Of a stretch of 64,000 bases of DNA, positions 16,706 to 24,973 are shown piece after piece (the first letter of the stretch is position 1; every line of letters begins with the position of its first letter). Origin of the DNA: Actinomycetes bacterium (GTDB lineage: Bacteria > Actinomycetota > Coriobacteriia > WRKU01 > WQUG01); contig JAISUC010000008.1 of NCBI GenBank assembly GCA_031272275.1, positions 1-64,000 on the forward strand, in the 5' to 3' direction. The position numbers and the translations under genes were made by a program. A model generated the notes under the pieces. That model ran no database searches. It was not told where the DNA came from and worked only from the letters and a program-made list of their open reading frames with translations.

Positions 16706-18370
16706 ATGAAGAAAACACTGATCATACTGACCCTGGCGGTCGCGCTCGTCTTTGCCATGGCGACGGTCGCACAGGCGAAGTATGCAGGTGCTCTCGAAAA
16801 TGGAGTCGGCACCACCGGTGGTTATCTTTCGTGGGGGGATGCTCAAAAGGTAATGACTGCCAACGGCGTTTCAGCGGCATTAAAAGAGACCCCACACGGG
16901 GGTTACACCACCACGACAACAAAGTGTTCGGTTTGTCACAGTGCGCACCGCGCAACCGGCAGTGCTACCGTGGGCGTCATTCAGGACAACCATCTGACCG
17001 ACGGCGGCGCCAATGCCTGCCTGCAGTGCCACACTGCATGGGGTTCTGCCAAGGTTGACATGCTGGTTGAATGGTCCAACAACTCGAATCAGCATGCAAA
17101 CGGACCCCACACCCACCGGGGTGGCTGCTCCGCTTGTCACACCGGTGGGATCCATGGTGTCGGCACTTCGCAATACGGCGGCATGAATGCCTTCATGTTG
17201 GGCGGCGAGACCGATGCGCTGATTGCGGCTGAGCTTCCGCTACAGGCTGGTCGAGTGACAGCCGGCGGCAATAAGGTCGTCGATATCGCCGGGACCTCCG
17301 GTAACTCGGCGTTGGATTGGTTTGTGAACGGCACGACAGCACCCACCATGATGGGAAACATGCCGTCCGAGTTCGGAACGGGCGATACCGGTCTGTATGC
17401 CGCGCAGCTTTCGCTGGTGACAGGTTACACCTGTGCCAAGCCCGGTTGTCATAACAACTCGGTATTCGGCAACACCGTATGGGGACAAACCTATTCGCGT
17501 GATACCACAACAACGTCTAGCGCACATAATGCAACCGGTCACTCAACGGCACCGGGTGCCATGAATGCAGGCGGCGACGGTTCGTCCGCCCACGGCTGTG
17601 CTCCCTGTCACAGTGGTACGGTTGCCGGTGGTTATCGCTACGCGGGATACTCCCAAGCCGGCATTTACTACTACTCGGTTACCTCGCTTGACGGCAGCGA
17701 AAACAACAGCGCACGTGCCTATGGTTGCGATCAGTGCCACGATGCCGTGGGCAAGCTGACCAACTCGACGGCATGGCCGCACAGCGAATTCGACATCACG
17801 TTCTGGGAATGGGATGGCAATCCGGGTGACACGGCAGCCGACGTCGTTCAGAGTTCGTTCACCACGGTTGACTATGATCAGAATTACGCCGGTGGTTATC
17901 GCCCATCGCTTTGGATGTACGCCTCGAACATGGCGGCCATCGAGGAAAGCACGTCAACCGGTCACTGGGGCGGAACAGTCACCAGCATTCCCGCCAACAG
18001 CCCTACAGGATATGTCACAAAACTGGCTGATCCCAGCTACAAGCTGATGACCGACGTTATCGGGCCTCCGACGCAACGTCTAGGTTTGCTCTGGGATTCC
18101 GCATGCCTGAAGTGTCACGTTGCCTTTGACGCGAAAACCGTCAAAGCAACAGGCGACGCCGCATTCGCTGCAGGCAATCTGGCAGCAGCCGACGATGCGA
18201 AATACCTCCGCGTCAGCGGCGGTCACCATGGCACCTGGGCGGGGCATCCCGCGAATCCGGATTCCAACACATTCAATGGATTCGATTGGTCAAAACTGAA
18301 TCCATATGACGGATCTGCCGATACAACAAACAGCACCACGGGTAACCGCTTGCTCTATCTGTGGCGTTAA
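16706..18370 (+). CDS. Secreted multiheme c-type cytochrome with six CxxCH and one CX4CH
   Basis: A 554-residue protein. I chose ATG 16706 (AAAGGA 10 nt upstream), which begins a classic signal peptide ending ATVAQAK near residue 25. An alternative ATG at 16664, behind a stronger AAGGAGG, would add 14 residues. Heme motifs start at about residues 74, 105, 141, 298, 341 and 467 (CxxCH) and 243 (CAKPGCH, a CX4CH site as in some cytochromes c3). Long Gly/Ser/Thr/Asn-rich loops and about 80 residues per heme suggest an extended extracellular protein. It ends the TPR-NHL-cytochrome cluster and is followed by a strong terminator. A filament-forming (nanowire-like) cytochrome is possible but unproven. 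Confidence 0.87.
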   Translation: MKKTLIILTLAVALVFAMATVAQAKYAGALENGVGTTGGYLSWGDAQKVMTANGVSAALKETPHGGYTTTTTKCSVCHSAHRATGSATVGVIQDNHLTDGGANACLQCHTAWGSAKVDMLVEWSNNSNQHANGPHTHRGGCSACHTGGIHGVGTSQYGGMNAFMLGGETDALIAAELPLQAGRVTAGGNKVVDIAGTSGNSALDWFVNGTTAPTMMGNMPSEFGTGDTGLYAAQLSLVTGYTCAKPGCHNNSVFGNTVWGQTYSRDTTTTSSAHNATGHSTAPGAMNAGGDGSSAHGCAPCHSGTVAGGYRYAGYSQAGIYYYSVTSLDGSENNSARAYGCDQCHDAVGKLTNSTAWPHSEFDITFWEWDGNPGDTAADVVQSSFTTVDYDQNYAGGYRPSLWMYASNMAAIEESTSTGHWGGTVTSIPANSPTGYVTKLADPSYKLMTDVIGPPTQRLGLLWDSACLKCHVAFDAKTVKATGDAAFAAGNLAAADDAKYLRVSGGHHGTWAGHPANPDSNTFNGFDWSKLNPYDGSADTTNSTTGNRLLYLWR

Positions 18371-18420
18371 GCTGATACCCCTATCGAGAATCCGGTCTAC
18401 ATGACCGATATCCTCGACAA

Positions 18421-18456
18421 GAAAAGACCCGAAGTCTCCTCGGGTCTTTTCTTTTT
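18421..18456 (+). terminator. Rho-independent terminator of the cytochrome gene
   Basis: Arms AAAAGACCCGA and TCGGGTCTTTT with a 7-nt loop, followed by CTTTTT. The A-tract on the other side may let it also work on the minus strand, where it would stop antisense transcription. Confidence 0.88.
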
Positions 18457-18480
18457 GGCCCCTCCGCCAACACCCACCAC

Positions 18481-18543
18481 CGTCATTGCAGGTGACGCAC
18501 AGCGTCGCGCGGAAATACTTGCGGGTGGGTGGCAACCCGCCCG
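18481..18543 (+). repeat. Diverged CGTCATTGC unit plus GGGTGGGT hairpin
   Basis: CGTCATTGCAGG start, damaged centre, then GCGGGTGGGT-GGCA-ACCCGCCCG as in the 7855-7921 module, showing that the two modules travel together. Confidence 0.6.
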
Positions 18544-18628
18544 AATCATTTAAAGCATTTCATAATAGTTCTGTCGCGCATAGAATATATACCACAATAA
18601 TGTGACATACGCGTAGTGCGACTAGGGG

Positions 18629-18641
18629 GGGAGCACGTCCC
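18629..18641 (-). repeat. GGGACGYRCTCCC motif, intergenic
   Basis: Exact GGGACGTGCTCCC on the minus strand, 20 nt beyond the 3' end of the glycosylase gene. Confidence 0.7.
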
Positions 18642-18660
18642 GAACCGTGTCCCCATCCGT

Positions 18661-19311
18661 TTAGTCGTCAGTGGTGTTCAGTGCCTTCCACAGGAACAGC
18701 GCAGCCGCCGTACGGTGCGGCGCCCAATCCTCGGCCATGGCCTCGATGGCGGCTTTCGGCAGGTTGGCGTCCACCCCACGCAGGCGCGCCACCGCGCGGC
18801 GCAAGCCCCCGTCATCTGCCGCAAACACGTCCGGGCGCCCCAGTGAAAATATCAGAAACATCTGCGCCGTCCAGCGCCCGATGCCCCGTACCGCCGTCAA
18901 GGTCTCGATGATGTCCTCGTCCTCATATTCCGCCAGCGCCGCGAAATCAATGCGTCCATCCGCCACGTGTGCCGCCAAATCCTGCAGGTATCCGGTCTTT
19001 TGCCCCGACAGGCCGCAGCCGCGCAGGTCCTGTGTCGTATGACCCAACACGGCATCCGGCGTGACACGCCCTCCGCACAGCGCCTCGAACCTGCGCCAGA
19101 TGGTGGCAGCCGCCGCCCCGGAAATCTGTTGGTCGACAATCGCGCGCGCCAGGGAAACAAACGGGTCCCCGTCGATATCCAGCCTGACCTCGCCCACCTG
19201 TGCAATCAGCGCGCCCAGCTCATCGTCGGCTGCAGCCAGCGCACGCCCCGCCGCACCGTCCGCCGCATAGTACAGCGTTCCCTCGACACGTGTATACGGT
19301 TCCCTCGGCAT
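18661..19311 (-). CDS. DNA-3-methyladenine glycosylase II-like (HhH-GPD) enzyme
   Basis: A 216-residue HhH-GPD glycosylase. The helix-hairpin-helix (LTAVRGIGRWTAQMFLIF) and the catalytic-Asp region (DVFAADDGGLRRAVARL) are intact. It lacks both the AlkA N-terminal domain and the FeS cluster of MutY/Nth types, so it is the short alkyladenine type. It removes alkylated bases in base excision repair. I chose ATG 19311 because AAAGGAG precedes it; an upstream in-frame ATG at 19335 would add eight residues without a better site. It diverges from the nfu-like gene, with overlapping promoters between them. Confidence 0.88.
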   Translation of the reverse strand: MPREPYTRVEGTLYYAADGAAGRALAAADDELGALIAQVGEVRLDIDGDPFVSLARAIVDQQISGAAAATIWRRFEALCGGRVTPDAVLGHTTQDLRGCGLSGQKTGYLQDLAAHVADGRIDFAALAEYEDEDIIETLTAVRGIGRWTAQMFLIFSLGRPDVFAADDGGLRRAVARLRGVDANLPKAAIEAMAEDWAPHRTAAALFLWKALNTTDD

Positions 19312-19351
19312 GCCCGCTCCTTTCACCTGCCTCACTTGAGCCGGTATCCGG

Positions 19352-19381
19352 TTGTATCTTGTATTTGCTACTGTTATTATA
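19352..19381. promoter_or_regulatory. Overlapping divergent promoters of the glycosylase and Nfu genes
   Basis: On the plus strand TTGTAT (19352-19357), a 17-nt spacer and TATTAT (19375-19380) point to the Nfu gene. On the minus strand TATAAT (19376-19381) points to the glycosylase. The two -10 boxes share five bases, so initiation in the two directions should be mutually exclusive. Confidence 0.6.
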
Positions 19382-19452
19382 GTAACTCAACCGATAACGC
19401 GGATAACGCGGACGCACGGGCGCGCCCGCCACGCAGAAAGGAACACCCCATC

Positions 19453-19683
19453 ATGGCTGTGGATCGAGCACAAGTTGAAGCAGTAATCGAAACCATCCGT
19501 CCCCGCCTGCAGGCAGACGGCGGCGATATCGCATTGATCGACGTTTCCGACGACGGCGGCGTGACCGTCCAGCTGCAGGGCGCCTGCCGCGGTTGCCCCA
19601 TGGCACAACTGACCTTGGCCTCCCAGGTCGAATGTGTCCTGAAAGAAAAGGTCCCGGGCGTCACCCACATCATCCCGGCGTAA
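19453..19683 (+). CDS. Nfu/NifU C-terminal-type Fe-S cluster protein
   Basis: A 76-residue single-domain NifU-like protein. The conserved IRPRLQADGGDI start and the cluster-binding CxxC (Cys45 and Cys48 in GACRGCPMA) are present. It carries or transfers an iron-sulfur cluster to apo-proteins. The much longer open frame upstream (to 18967) runs antisense through the glycosylase and is not credible; ATG 19453 follows GAAAGGAAC at normal spacing. Confidence 0.9.
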   Translation: MAVDRAQVEAVIETIRPRLQADGGDIALIDVSDDGGVTVQLQGACRGCPMAQLTLASQVECVLKEKVPGVTHIIPA

Positions 19684-19750
19684 ACGCACCACAAACCCGC
19701 ACTGCATCCGGCTCCCCCCACCACAGCGGTCACTATTACCGCCGTGTTAC

Positions 19751-19784
19751 GGGGGAGCGCGGTCTTACGACATCCCGCTCCCCC
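19751..19784. repeat. GGGGGAG...CTCCCCC palindrome
   Basis: Arms GGGGGAGCG and CGCTCCCCC (9 bp, perfect) around a 16-nt loop. There is no T-run after it, so it is not an ordinary terminator. It has the same outer arms as the elements at 21689-21723 and 39004-39055. Confidence 0.65.
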
Positions 19785-19798
19785 AAATCCTCGATAAC

Positions 19799-19807
19799 TG
19801 GTATACT
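19799..19807 (+). promoter_or_regulatory. Extended -10 of the peptide-binding lipoprotein gene
   Basis: TGG immediately before TATACT; no -35 match 17 nt upstream, where the palindrome sits. Transcription would give a leader of about 175 nt. Confidence 0.4.
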
Positions 19808-19985
19808 TACGGTACTACATTTCGGTGTAGTCATGTGTTCGTGGGTCACGGTGCAGGTGCTCGTGCTTGTGCAGGGGTATCAGTTCGCGCACGACACGTG
19901 CGACACACGGGCACACATGAACAGGCACACATGTGCAGCAGGGTGACAGAGAAGAAGCACAGAACAGGGCAAAGAAGGAGGAACC

Positions 19986-21635
19986 ATGAAGAAAGTCAGA
20001 TGGATTGTGTTGGCGCTGGTCGTCGTTTTGGCGGCGGCGCTGGCGGTCGGCTGCGCGGGTCAGAAAAAGTCCGCCGACGCCGACACCACCGGCACCGGAA
20101 AGCCGATCGACACCATCAAAATCGGTCTGGGTGGAGACCCCGCGTCAACGGACCCGGCGTTCGCGTACGACTACACGAACAACCCGCCGTGTAACCAGAT
20201 TTCCGAAAGCTTGCTGAAATACGACTACGAGGACCAGCTGCAGCCTTACCTGTGCGAAAGCTGGGAAGAGGTCGATCCGCTGACCTATGTGTACAACGTG
20301 CGCAGCAACGTGACCTTCAGCGACGGCACCCCGATGACGATGGAAGACGTGCTGTATTCCATCGAGCGCTATCGCGATCCGGATATCGCCAGCTACCTGA
20401 TGTGGATGTATGACAGCGTCGACACCATCGAGCAAACCGGCGACTGGCAGTTCACGGTCAAGCTCCAGACCGCCGATGCCCTGTGGAAGCACACCTTTGC
20501 GACCACCGCAGGTCACATTCTGCAAAAGGCCTACTGTGAAGAGGTCGGCGATAAGCTGGGCAAGCCCGGCACCGGCACCATCGGCACCGGCGCCTATGTC
20601 ATCGAGTCCTGGGACCCCGGTTCACAGATGACCTTGACCTATAATCCCAGCTATTGGAACGCCGCCGAAGAGGGCGAGCCGGATGTCAAGACCCTGATTT
20701 TCCAGTTCATCGAGGAAGACTCGACCCGCGTCATGGCTGCCGCGTCCAAGCAAATCGACATCAACGTCAGCACGCCGGTCGACATGAAATCCGACATCGA
20801 CAAGGCCGAGGGCGTCGAGCTCCGCAAGTTCCCGTCTGCCGGTCTGACCTTCCTGGCATTCAACTGCCGCAAGGCGCCGTTTGACGACGTGAACGTCCGT
20901 CGCGCCATCGCCAGCGCATTGGATCTGGCATCCATTCAGGAAAACATCGTCAAGGACTATGGCGAGCCCACCAACTGGATGGCGCTGCCTGCGACCATGT
21001 TCACGTTCGAAAAGGAAAGCTGGGAGGCCTTCGAGGCATCCGATCGCATCGTGAAGTACGAGTACAACATCGAGAAAGCCAAGGAATACCTGGCACAGTC
21101 CAGCAAGCCCGACGGCTTTAAGTGCACCCTGATGGTCGACAGCACCTCGACCTTCCAGTCGATGGGCCTGGCCATCCAGCAGACGCTCAAAGAGATCGGC
21201 ATCGAGGTCGAACTGTGGAAGGTCACGAACGTCGAAGCCGTCGACTATGAGTTCGGCAAAGACATCGACGACAAAGGCATCCGCCCCTATGACATGGGCC
21301 TGTACGAGTGGTTCAGCGACTTCCCGGATCCGTCCGGCGACCTGGTCCCGATTTTCAAGAGCACCAACGCCGGTGCCGGCGGCTCGAACACCAGCTGCCT
21401 GGACAACAAAGATGTCGACAAGCTGCTGGATGAACAGGCGCAGCTGTCCGACGACGCCAAGCGCACCGAGCTGATGCAGGACGCGCTGAATATCATCACC
21501 GACCAGATTCCGCTGGTTGTCATGGACCACCCGAACTACCTGATTTCGGTGTCCGACAACGTCAAAGAAGTCAACTTTGACCCGTTCTGGATTTGGAACT
21601 TCTACGTCAAAGACTTCAAGATGGCGACGAAATAA
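19986..21635 (+). CDS. Peptide/nickel ABC transporter substrate-binding lipoprotein (SBP family 5)
   Basis: A 549-residue family 5 solute-binding protein. A lipoprotein signal ends in LAVGC with Cys23 as the lipid site. Typical features are the GGDPASTDPAFAYDYT start, the LAESW-type segment (LCESWEEVDPLTYVYNVRSNVTFSDGTP split across the domain) and the RRAIASALD helix. It binds oligopeptides or similar ligands outside the membrane. No permease or ATPase genes are adjacent, so it must share components encoded elsewhere. A closely related paralogue lies at 37197. The ribosome site GAAGGAGG is strong. Confidence 0.9.
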   Translation: MKKVRWIVLALVVVLAAALAVGCAGQKKSADADTTGTGKPIDTIKIGLGGDPASTDPAFAYDYTNNPPCNQISESLLKYDYEDQLQPYLCESWEEVDPLTYVYNVRSNVTFSDGTPMTMEDVLYSIERYRDPDIASYLMWMYDSVDTIEQTGDWQFTVKLQTADALWKHTFATTAGHILQKAYCEEVGDKLGKPGTGTIGTGAYVIESWDPGSQMTLTYNPSYWNAAEEGEPDVKTLIFQFIEEDSTRVMAAASKQIDINVSTPVDMKSDIDKAEGVELRKFPSAGLTFLAFNCRKAPFDDVNVRRAIASALDLASIQENIVKDYGEPTNWMALPATMFTFEKESWEAFEASDRIVKYEYNIEKAKEYLAQSSKPDGFKCTLMVDSTSTFQSMGLAIQQTLKEIGIEVELWKVTNVEAVDYEFGKDIDDKGIRPYDMGLYEWFSDFPDPSGDLVPIFKSTNAGAGGSNTSCLDNKDVDKLLDEQAQLSDDAKRTELMQDALNIITDQIPLVVMDHPNYLISVSDNVKEVNFDPFWIWNFYVKDFKMATK

Positions 21636-21688
21636 CGGCGGTGTGCACGACCCGGTTCTGACCTGAACCGAACTGTTGCAGAAATTGT

Positions 21689-21723
21689 GGGGGAGTACGT
21701 CCCGGCGCGGGGCGTGCTCCCCC
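21689..21723. repeat. Inverted pair of the GGGACGYRCTCCC motif (hairpin)
   Basis: Exact minus-strand motif at 21691-21703 and a plus-strand copy with one mismatch at 21709-21721, separated by 5 nt. As RNA the two can pair over about 15 bp counting G-U pairs. Then comes TATTATG and the extended -10 of rpsA. It is the clearest complete palindromic unit from which single motifs could derive. Confidence 0.7.
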
Positions 21724-21730
21724 TATTATG

Positions 21731-21739
21731 TGGTAAAAT
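21731..21739 (+). promoter_or_regulatory. Extended -10 upstream of rpsA
   Basis: TGG-TAAAAT at 21731-21739; the -35 position falls inside the motif hairpin. The leader to the rpsA ATG would be about 150 nt. Confidence 0.4.
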
Positions 21740-21897
21740 CAGGCTTTGGTGACGGTCAGTGTGACCGCCGCCTGTTGGCTGCGCGAATCATAGGGATTTG
21801 CGCTACGATTTGATGGCCCCGACGGCAGCGACCTGTAGGCGAGTACGCGCGAACTGTAGGAAGTATAGGGTTGGGGCCCCGCGAAAGGGGTCCGCAC

Positions 21898-23379
21898 ATG
21901 AGCGACCAGGAATTCGGTACGACCTTCGAGCAGGTCGACATCTCCCCGGAAGAGATGGAAAAGTTGGTGGATACCACCCTGACCTCGTTTGAAGAGGGCG
22001 ATTTGGTGTCCGGTACGGTGGTGAAGATCGAGCACGATGAGGTGCTGGTCGACATCGGGTACAAGTCCGAGGGAGTCATTCCGTTGCGCGAATTGACGAT
22101 TCGTCGCGACGTCGAACCGGGCGATTTGGTGGCGGTCGGTGACCCCATCGAGGCCTTGGTCCTGCAAAAAGAGGATAAAGAGGGTCGGCTGATTCTGTCG
22201 CGCAAGCGCGCCGAGTACGAGCGCGCCTGGGCCGACGTCGAGCGTTATTTCGAGACCGGCGAGGCCGTGTTGGGCGACGTCATCGAGATTGTCAAGGGCG
22301 GCTTGATCGTCGACATCGGGCTGCGCGGCTTTTTGCCGGCGTCCTTGGTCGACCTGCGCCGCGTGAAGGATTTGCAGTCGTTTCTGGGTGAGAAAATCGA
22401 GGCTCGGGTCATCGAGATGGACCGTCACCGCAACAACGTGGTGCTGTCGCGCCGCGTGATTCTGGAGGAATCGCGCAAGGCCGACCGCGGCGAGATTCTG
22501 TCCAAGCTGCAAGAGGGCATGATTTTGCCGGGTACCGTGTCGAGCATCGTCGAGTTCGGCGCATTTGTCGACCTGGGCGGAATCGACGGCTTGGTGCACA
22601 TCAGCGAACTGTCCTGGGGTCACATCAACCACCCCGGCGAGGTCGTCAAGGTCGGCGACCCGGTCGAGGTCAAGGTCCTGGACGTCAATGTCAAGAAGGA
22701 ACGCATTTCGCTGGGTCTGAAGCAGACGCAGGAGGACCCGTGGAAGGCGCTGGTCAGCGATTTCCCCGTCGGCACGATTACCAAGGGTCGCGTGACCAAG
22801 CTGGTGCCGTTCGGCATCTTCGTCGACCTGGGCAACGGGGTCGAGGGCCTGGTGCACATCAGCGAGATGGCGCGCGGTCACGTCGAGACCCCCGACCAGG
22901 TGGTTGCGGTCGAAGACGAGGTCGACGTCAAGGTCATGGATATCAACGAAGAGCGTCGTCGCGTGTCGCTGTCGATGCGTGCCGCCGCAGACGATCTGGG
23001 CTATGACATCGAGATTCGCCGTAAGGCTCAGCCCGCCGAGGAAACGCCTGCTGGCGTCGACGACGGTGTTGCCGGTGCCGTGGACGCCGAAGAGGCCGCC
23101 GAGATCGCTGAAATCGAAGAGGCCGTGGTCGACGCCGTGACCGACGAGGTCACCGAGGCGATTGCCGCCGACGTCGCCGAGGCAGCCGTTGAGGCCGCGG
23201 AAGCGGCGGAGGTCGCCGAGGAAGTCGCCGAGACCGCAGAAGTGGCGGCGGAAATCGCCGCGGACGCCGTGGCGGAGGCCGACGCAGAGGCAGCCGAGGC
23301 CGCAGCTGTGGCGGATGCAGACGCAGCCGCCGGCGAAGCCGCAGTCGTTGCAGACATCGTGGAGGAGACCGCTGAGTAA
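21898..23379 (+). CDS. rpsA: 30S ribosomal protein S1 with four S1 domains and an Ala/Glu tail
   Basis: A 493-residue protein starting at ATG 21898 behind GAAAGGGG. Four S1/OB domains lie at about 30-110, 118-190, 208-283 and 295-368; domains 3 and 4 have the canonical VEFGAFVDLG and VPFGIFVDLG with LVHISE. Four-domain S1 is usual in actinobacteria and helps mRNA binding in initiation. The last ~115 residues are almost only Ala, Glu, Val, Asp, a very acidic low-complexity tail that could be a coiled or flexible region. The stop overlaps the start of the sulfhydrylase gene. Confidence 0.93.
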   Translation: MSDQEFGTTFEQVDISPEEMEKLVDTTLTSFEEGDLVSGTVVKIEHDEVLVDIGYKSEGVIPLRELTIRRDVEPGDLVAVGDPIEALVLQKEDKEGRLILSRKRAEYERAWADVERYFETGEAVLGDVIEIVKGGLIVDIGLRGFLPASLVDLRRVKDLQSFLGEKIEARVIEMDRHRNNVVLSRRVILEESRKADRGEILSKLQEGMILPGTVSSIVEFGAFVDLGGIDGLVHISELSWGHINHPGEVVKVGDPVEVKVLDVNVKKERISLGLKQTQEDPWKALVSDFPVGTITKGRVTKLVPFGIFVDLGNGVEGLVHISEMARGHVETPDQVVAVEDEVDVKVMDINEERRRVSLSMRAAADDLGYDIEIRRKAQPAEETPAGVDDGVAGAVDAEEAAEIAEIEEAVVDAVTDEVTEAIAADVAEAAVEAAEAAEVAEEVAETAEVAAEIAADAVAEADAEAAEAAAVADADAAAGEAAVVADIVEETAE

Positions 23380-24655
23380 GCTCCACTTTGATACGCTGGC
23401 GATACACGCCGGACAGGAATCGCCCGAGTCCGCCTATGGCGCTCGGGCGGTACCCATTTATCAAACAACGTCCTTCGTTTTCGACGATTCCGCCGACGGC
23501 GAAGGACGTTTTGCATTCACGCGTGACGGCTATGCCTATTCGCGCACGAACAACCCGACCATCACCGCATTTGAAGAACGCGTCTGTGCGCTGGAGGGCG
23601 GTCTGGCTGCGCTGGCTGTAGGCAGCGGCATCGGTGCGGTGTCGGTTGCGCTGGAAGCCCTGCTGTCGGCAGGCGACCACGTGGTGTCGGCGAACACCAT
23701 CTATGGGGGTGCGTCCGCGCTGTTCACCGGCCTGTTGCCGAACTTCGGAGTGGATGTGACGCTGGTCGATCCGTCTGATCCCGCGAACTTTGAGGCGGCG
23801 CTGCGCGCGAATACCAAGGCGGTGTTTTTCGAGAGCATCGGAAACCCCAACAGCAACGTCACCGATATCGCCGCCGTGTCTGCGATTGCGCACGCGCACG
23901 GCGTGCCGGTGATTGTCGACAACACTTTTGCGACGCCGTACTTTTTGCAGCCGGCCCAATACGGCGCAGACATCATCGTGCATTCCGCGACCAAGTTCAT
24001 GGGCGGGCACGGCACCAGCATCGGCGGCGTGATTGTGGATGCCGGTAGCTTTGACTGGACCGACGCCGCGCGCTATCCGCTGCTGAATACGCCGGATGAC
24101 ACCAACCTGGGACTGGTATTCACCGAACAGTTCGGAGCTGAGGCGTTCCTGCGCCGGGCACGCTCGGTGGTGATTCGCGACCGGGGTCAGTCCCTGTCGC
24201 CGTTCAATGCCTTCCTGTTCCTGCAGGGCCTGGAAACACTGCCCCTGCGGATGCAGCGCCATCAGGAAAACACGCGCGCGGTGCTGGAAGTGCTCTGTGC
24301 ACACCCCGCTGTGGCGGCGGTGCATCACCCGTCGTTGCCCGACAGCTCCGATCATGCGCTGTATGAACGGTACTTCCCGCGTGGTGGCGGGAGTATCTTT
24401 ACCTTTGAAGTCGTCGGTGGTAAGGACCAGGCGTTTCAGGTGCTGGACGCCTTGCAGCTGTTCAGCCTGTTGGTGAATGTCGCCGATATGAAGTCGCTGG
24501 CGACGCATCCGGCAACAACGACCCACAGTTCGATGACACCCGAGCTGTTGGCGGACGCCGGCATCACGCCCGCGACCATCCGCCTGTCAGTCGGGTGCGA
24601 AGACGCGCGCGACATCACAGCAGACCTCACCCAAGCCCTCGATACCCTGCGCTAA
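23372..24655 (+). CDS. O-acetylhomoserine sulfhydrylase-type Cys/Met metabolism PLP enzyme, apparent CTG start
   Basis: A 427-residue Cys/Met PLP enzyme. It has the family start KLHFDTLAIHAGQ, the Tyr/Arg phosphate motif AYSRTNNPT, Asp in VPVIVDNTFATPY and the PLP Lys208 in HSATKFMGGHG; length and sequence fit O-acetylhomoserine (thiol)-lyase (methionine synthesis from sulfide). No ATG, GTG or TTG lies at a sensible place: the next upstream candidate is TTG 23348 without a ribosome site. GGAGGAG (23361-23367) sits five bases before CTG 23372, which gives the usual MSKLHF start and overlaps the rpsA stop. CTG initiation is therefore likely, coupled to S1 translation. Confidence 0.85.
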   Translation: MSKLHFDTLAIHAGQESPESAYGARAVPIYQTTSFVFDDSADGEGRFAFTRDGYAYSRTNNPTITAFEERVCALEGGLAALAVGSGIGAVSVALEALLSAGDHVVSANTIYGGASALFTGLLPNFGVDVTLVDPSDPANFEAALRANTKAVFFESIGNPNSNVTDIAAVSAIAHAHGVPVIVDNTFATPYFLQPAQYGADIIVHSATKFMGGHGTSIGGVIVDAGSFDWTDAARYPLLNTPDDTNLGLVFTEQFGAEAFLRRARSVVIRDRGQSLSPFNAFLFLQGLETLPLRMQRHQENTRAVLEVLCAHPAVAAVHHPSLPDSSDHALYERYFPRGGGSIFTFEVVGGKDQAFQVLDALQLFSLLVNVADMKSLATHPATTTHSSMTPELLADAGITPATIRLSVGCEDARDITADLTQALDTLR

Positions 24656-24766
24656 ACGCATCGCGCGCCCCCATTTCCTCGTGCGTGTATGGGCTGCGCC
24701 CATTATCACACGCACGAAACTACTCAGCTCGCAAAAAACGACCAAACGCGTCGTTCCGCTCGCGTG

Positions 24767-24791
24767 GCGGCACGAAGTGCCGCGCTACGGG
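24767..24791 (-). repeat. GTAGCGC hairpin repeat, copy 2 (inverted)
   Basis: GCGGCAC-GAA-GTGCCGC followed by GCTACGGG, the reverse complement of the 107-130 copy except for the loop. Confidence 0.6.
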
Positions 24792-24834
24792 AGTCCTGCA
24801 TCTGCAAGTAATCTGAGGGATTACCGGATGCCTT

Positions 24835-24857
24835 GTAGCGCGCCACTCCCGTGGCGC
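24835..24857 (+). repeat. GTAGCGC hairpin repeat, variant copy
   Basis: GTAGC then GCGCCAC-TCCC-GTGGCGC, 7-bp perfect arms; pairs in orientation with the copy at 24767. Confidence 0.55.
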
Positions 24858-24944
24858 CCGTGGCGACGACAGTCGCCACATAGCAGGTCCCGTCACGCCC
24901 TGTGCGACCACTTCCTCGCGGGAAACTAATTTTCCGAAAAGGGC

Positions 24945-24973
24945 TTGACAGGGGCCGAGGGGCGGTGTATAAA
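24945..24973 (+). promoter_or_regulatory. Consensus sigma-70-type promoter of the GntR-ABC operon
   Basis: TTGACA at 24945-24950, a 17-nt spacer and TATAAA at 24968-24973. It is the best promoter match in the window. Confidence 0.85.

Larger units (their letters stand above)
19684..19985. other. 302-nt gap with G-run hairpin and extended -10
   Basis: Holds the hairpin at 19751-19784 and, 15 nt later, TGG-TATACT (19799-19807), an extended -10 element likely serving the peptide-binding gene. The remaining 178 nt look like an untranslated leader rich in CACA/GTGT; no ORF with a ribosome site is seen. Confidence 0.55.

Noticed and set aside
18967..19452. 162-residue N-terminal extension of the Nfu protein
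   Set aside because: It is antisense to the glycosylase gene and crosses the promoter region; the 76-residue form is a complete domain with its own ribosome site.
23162..23371. Longer N-terminus of the sulfhydrylase reading through rpsA
   Set aside because: It would be a Pro/Arg-rich out-of-frame translation of the S1 tail, unlike any family member.
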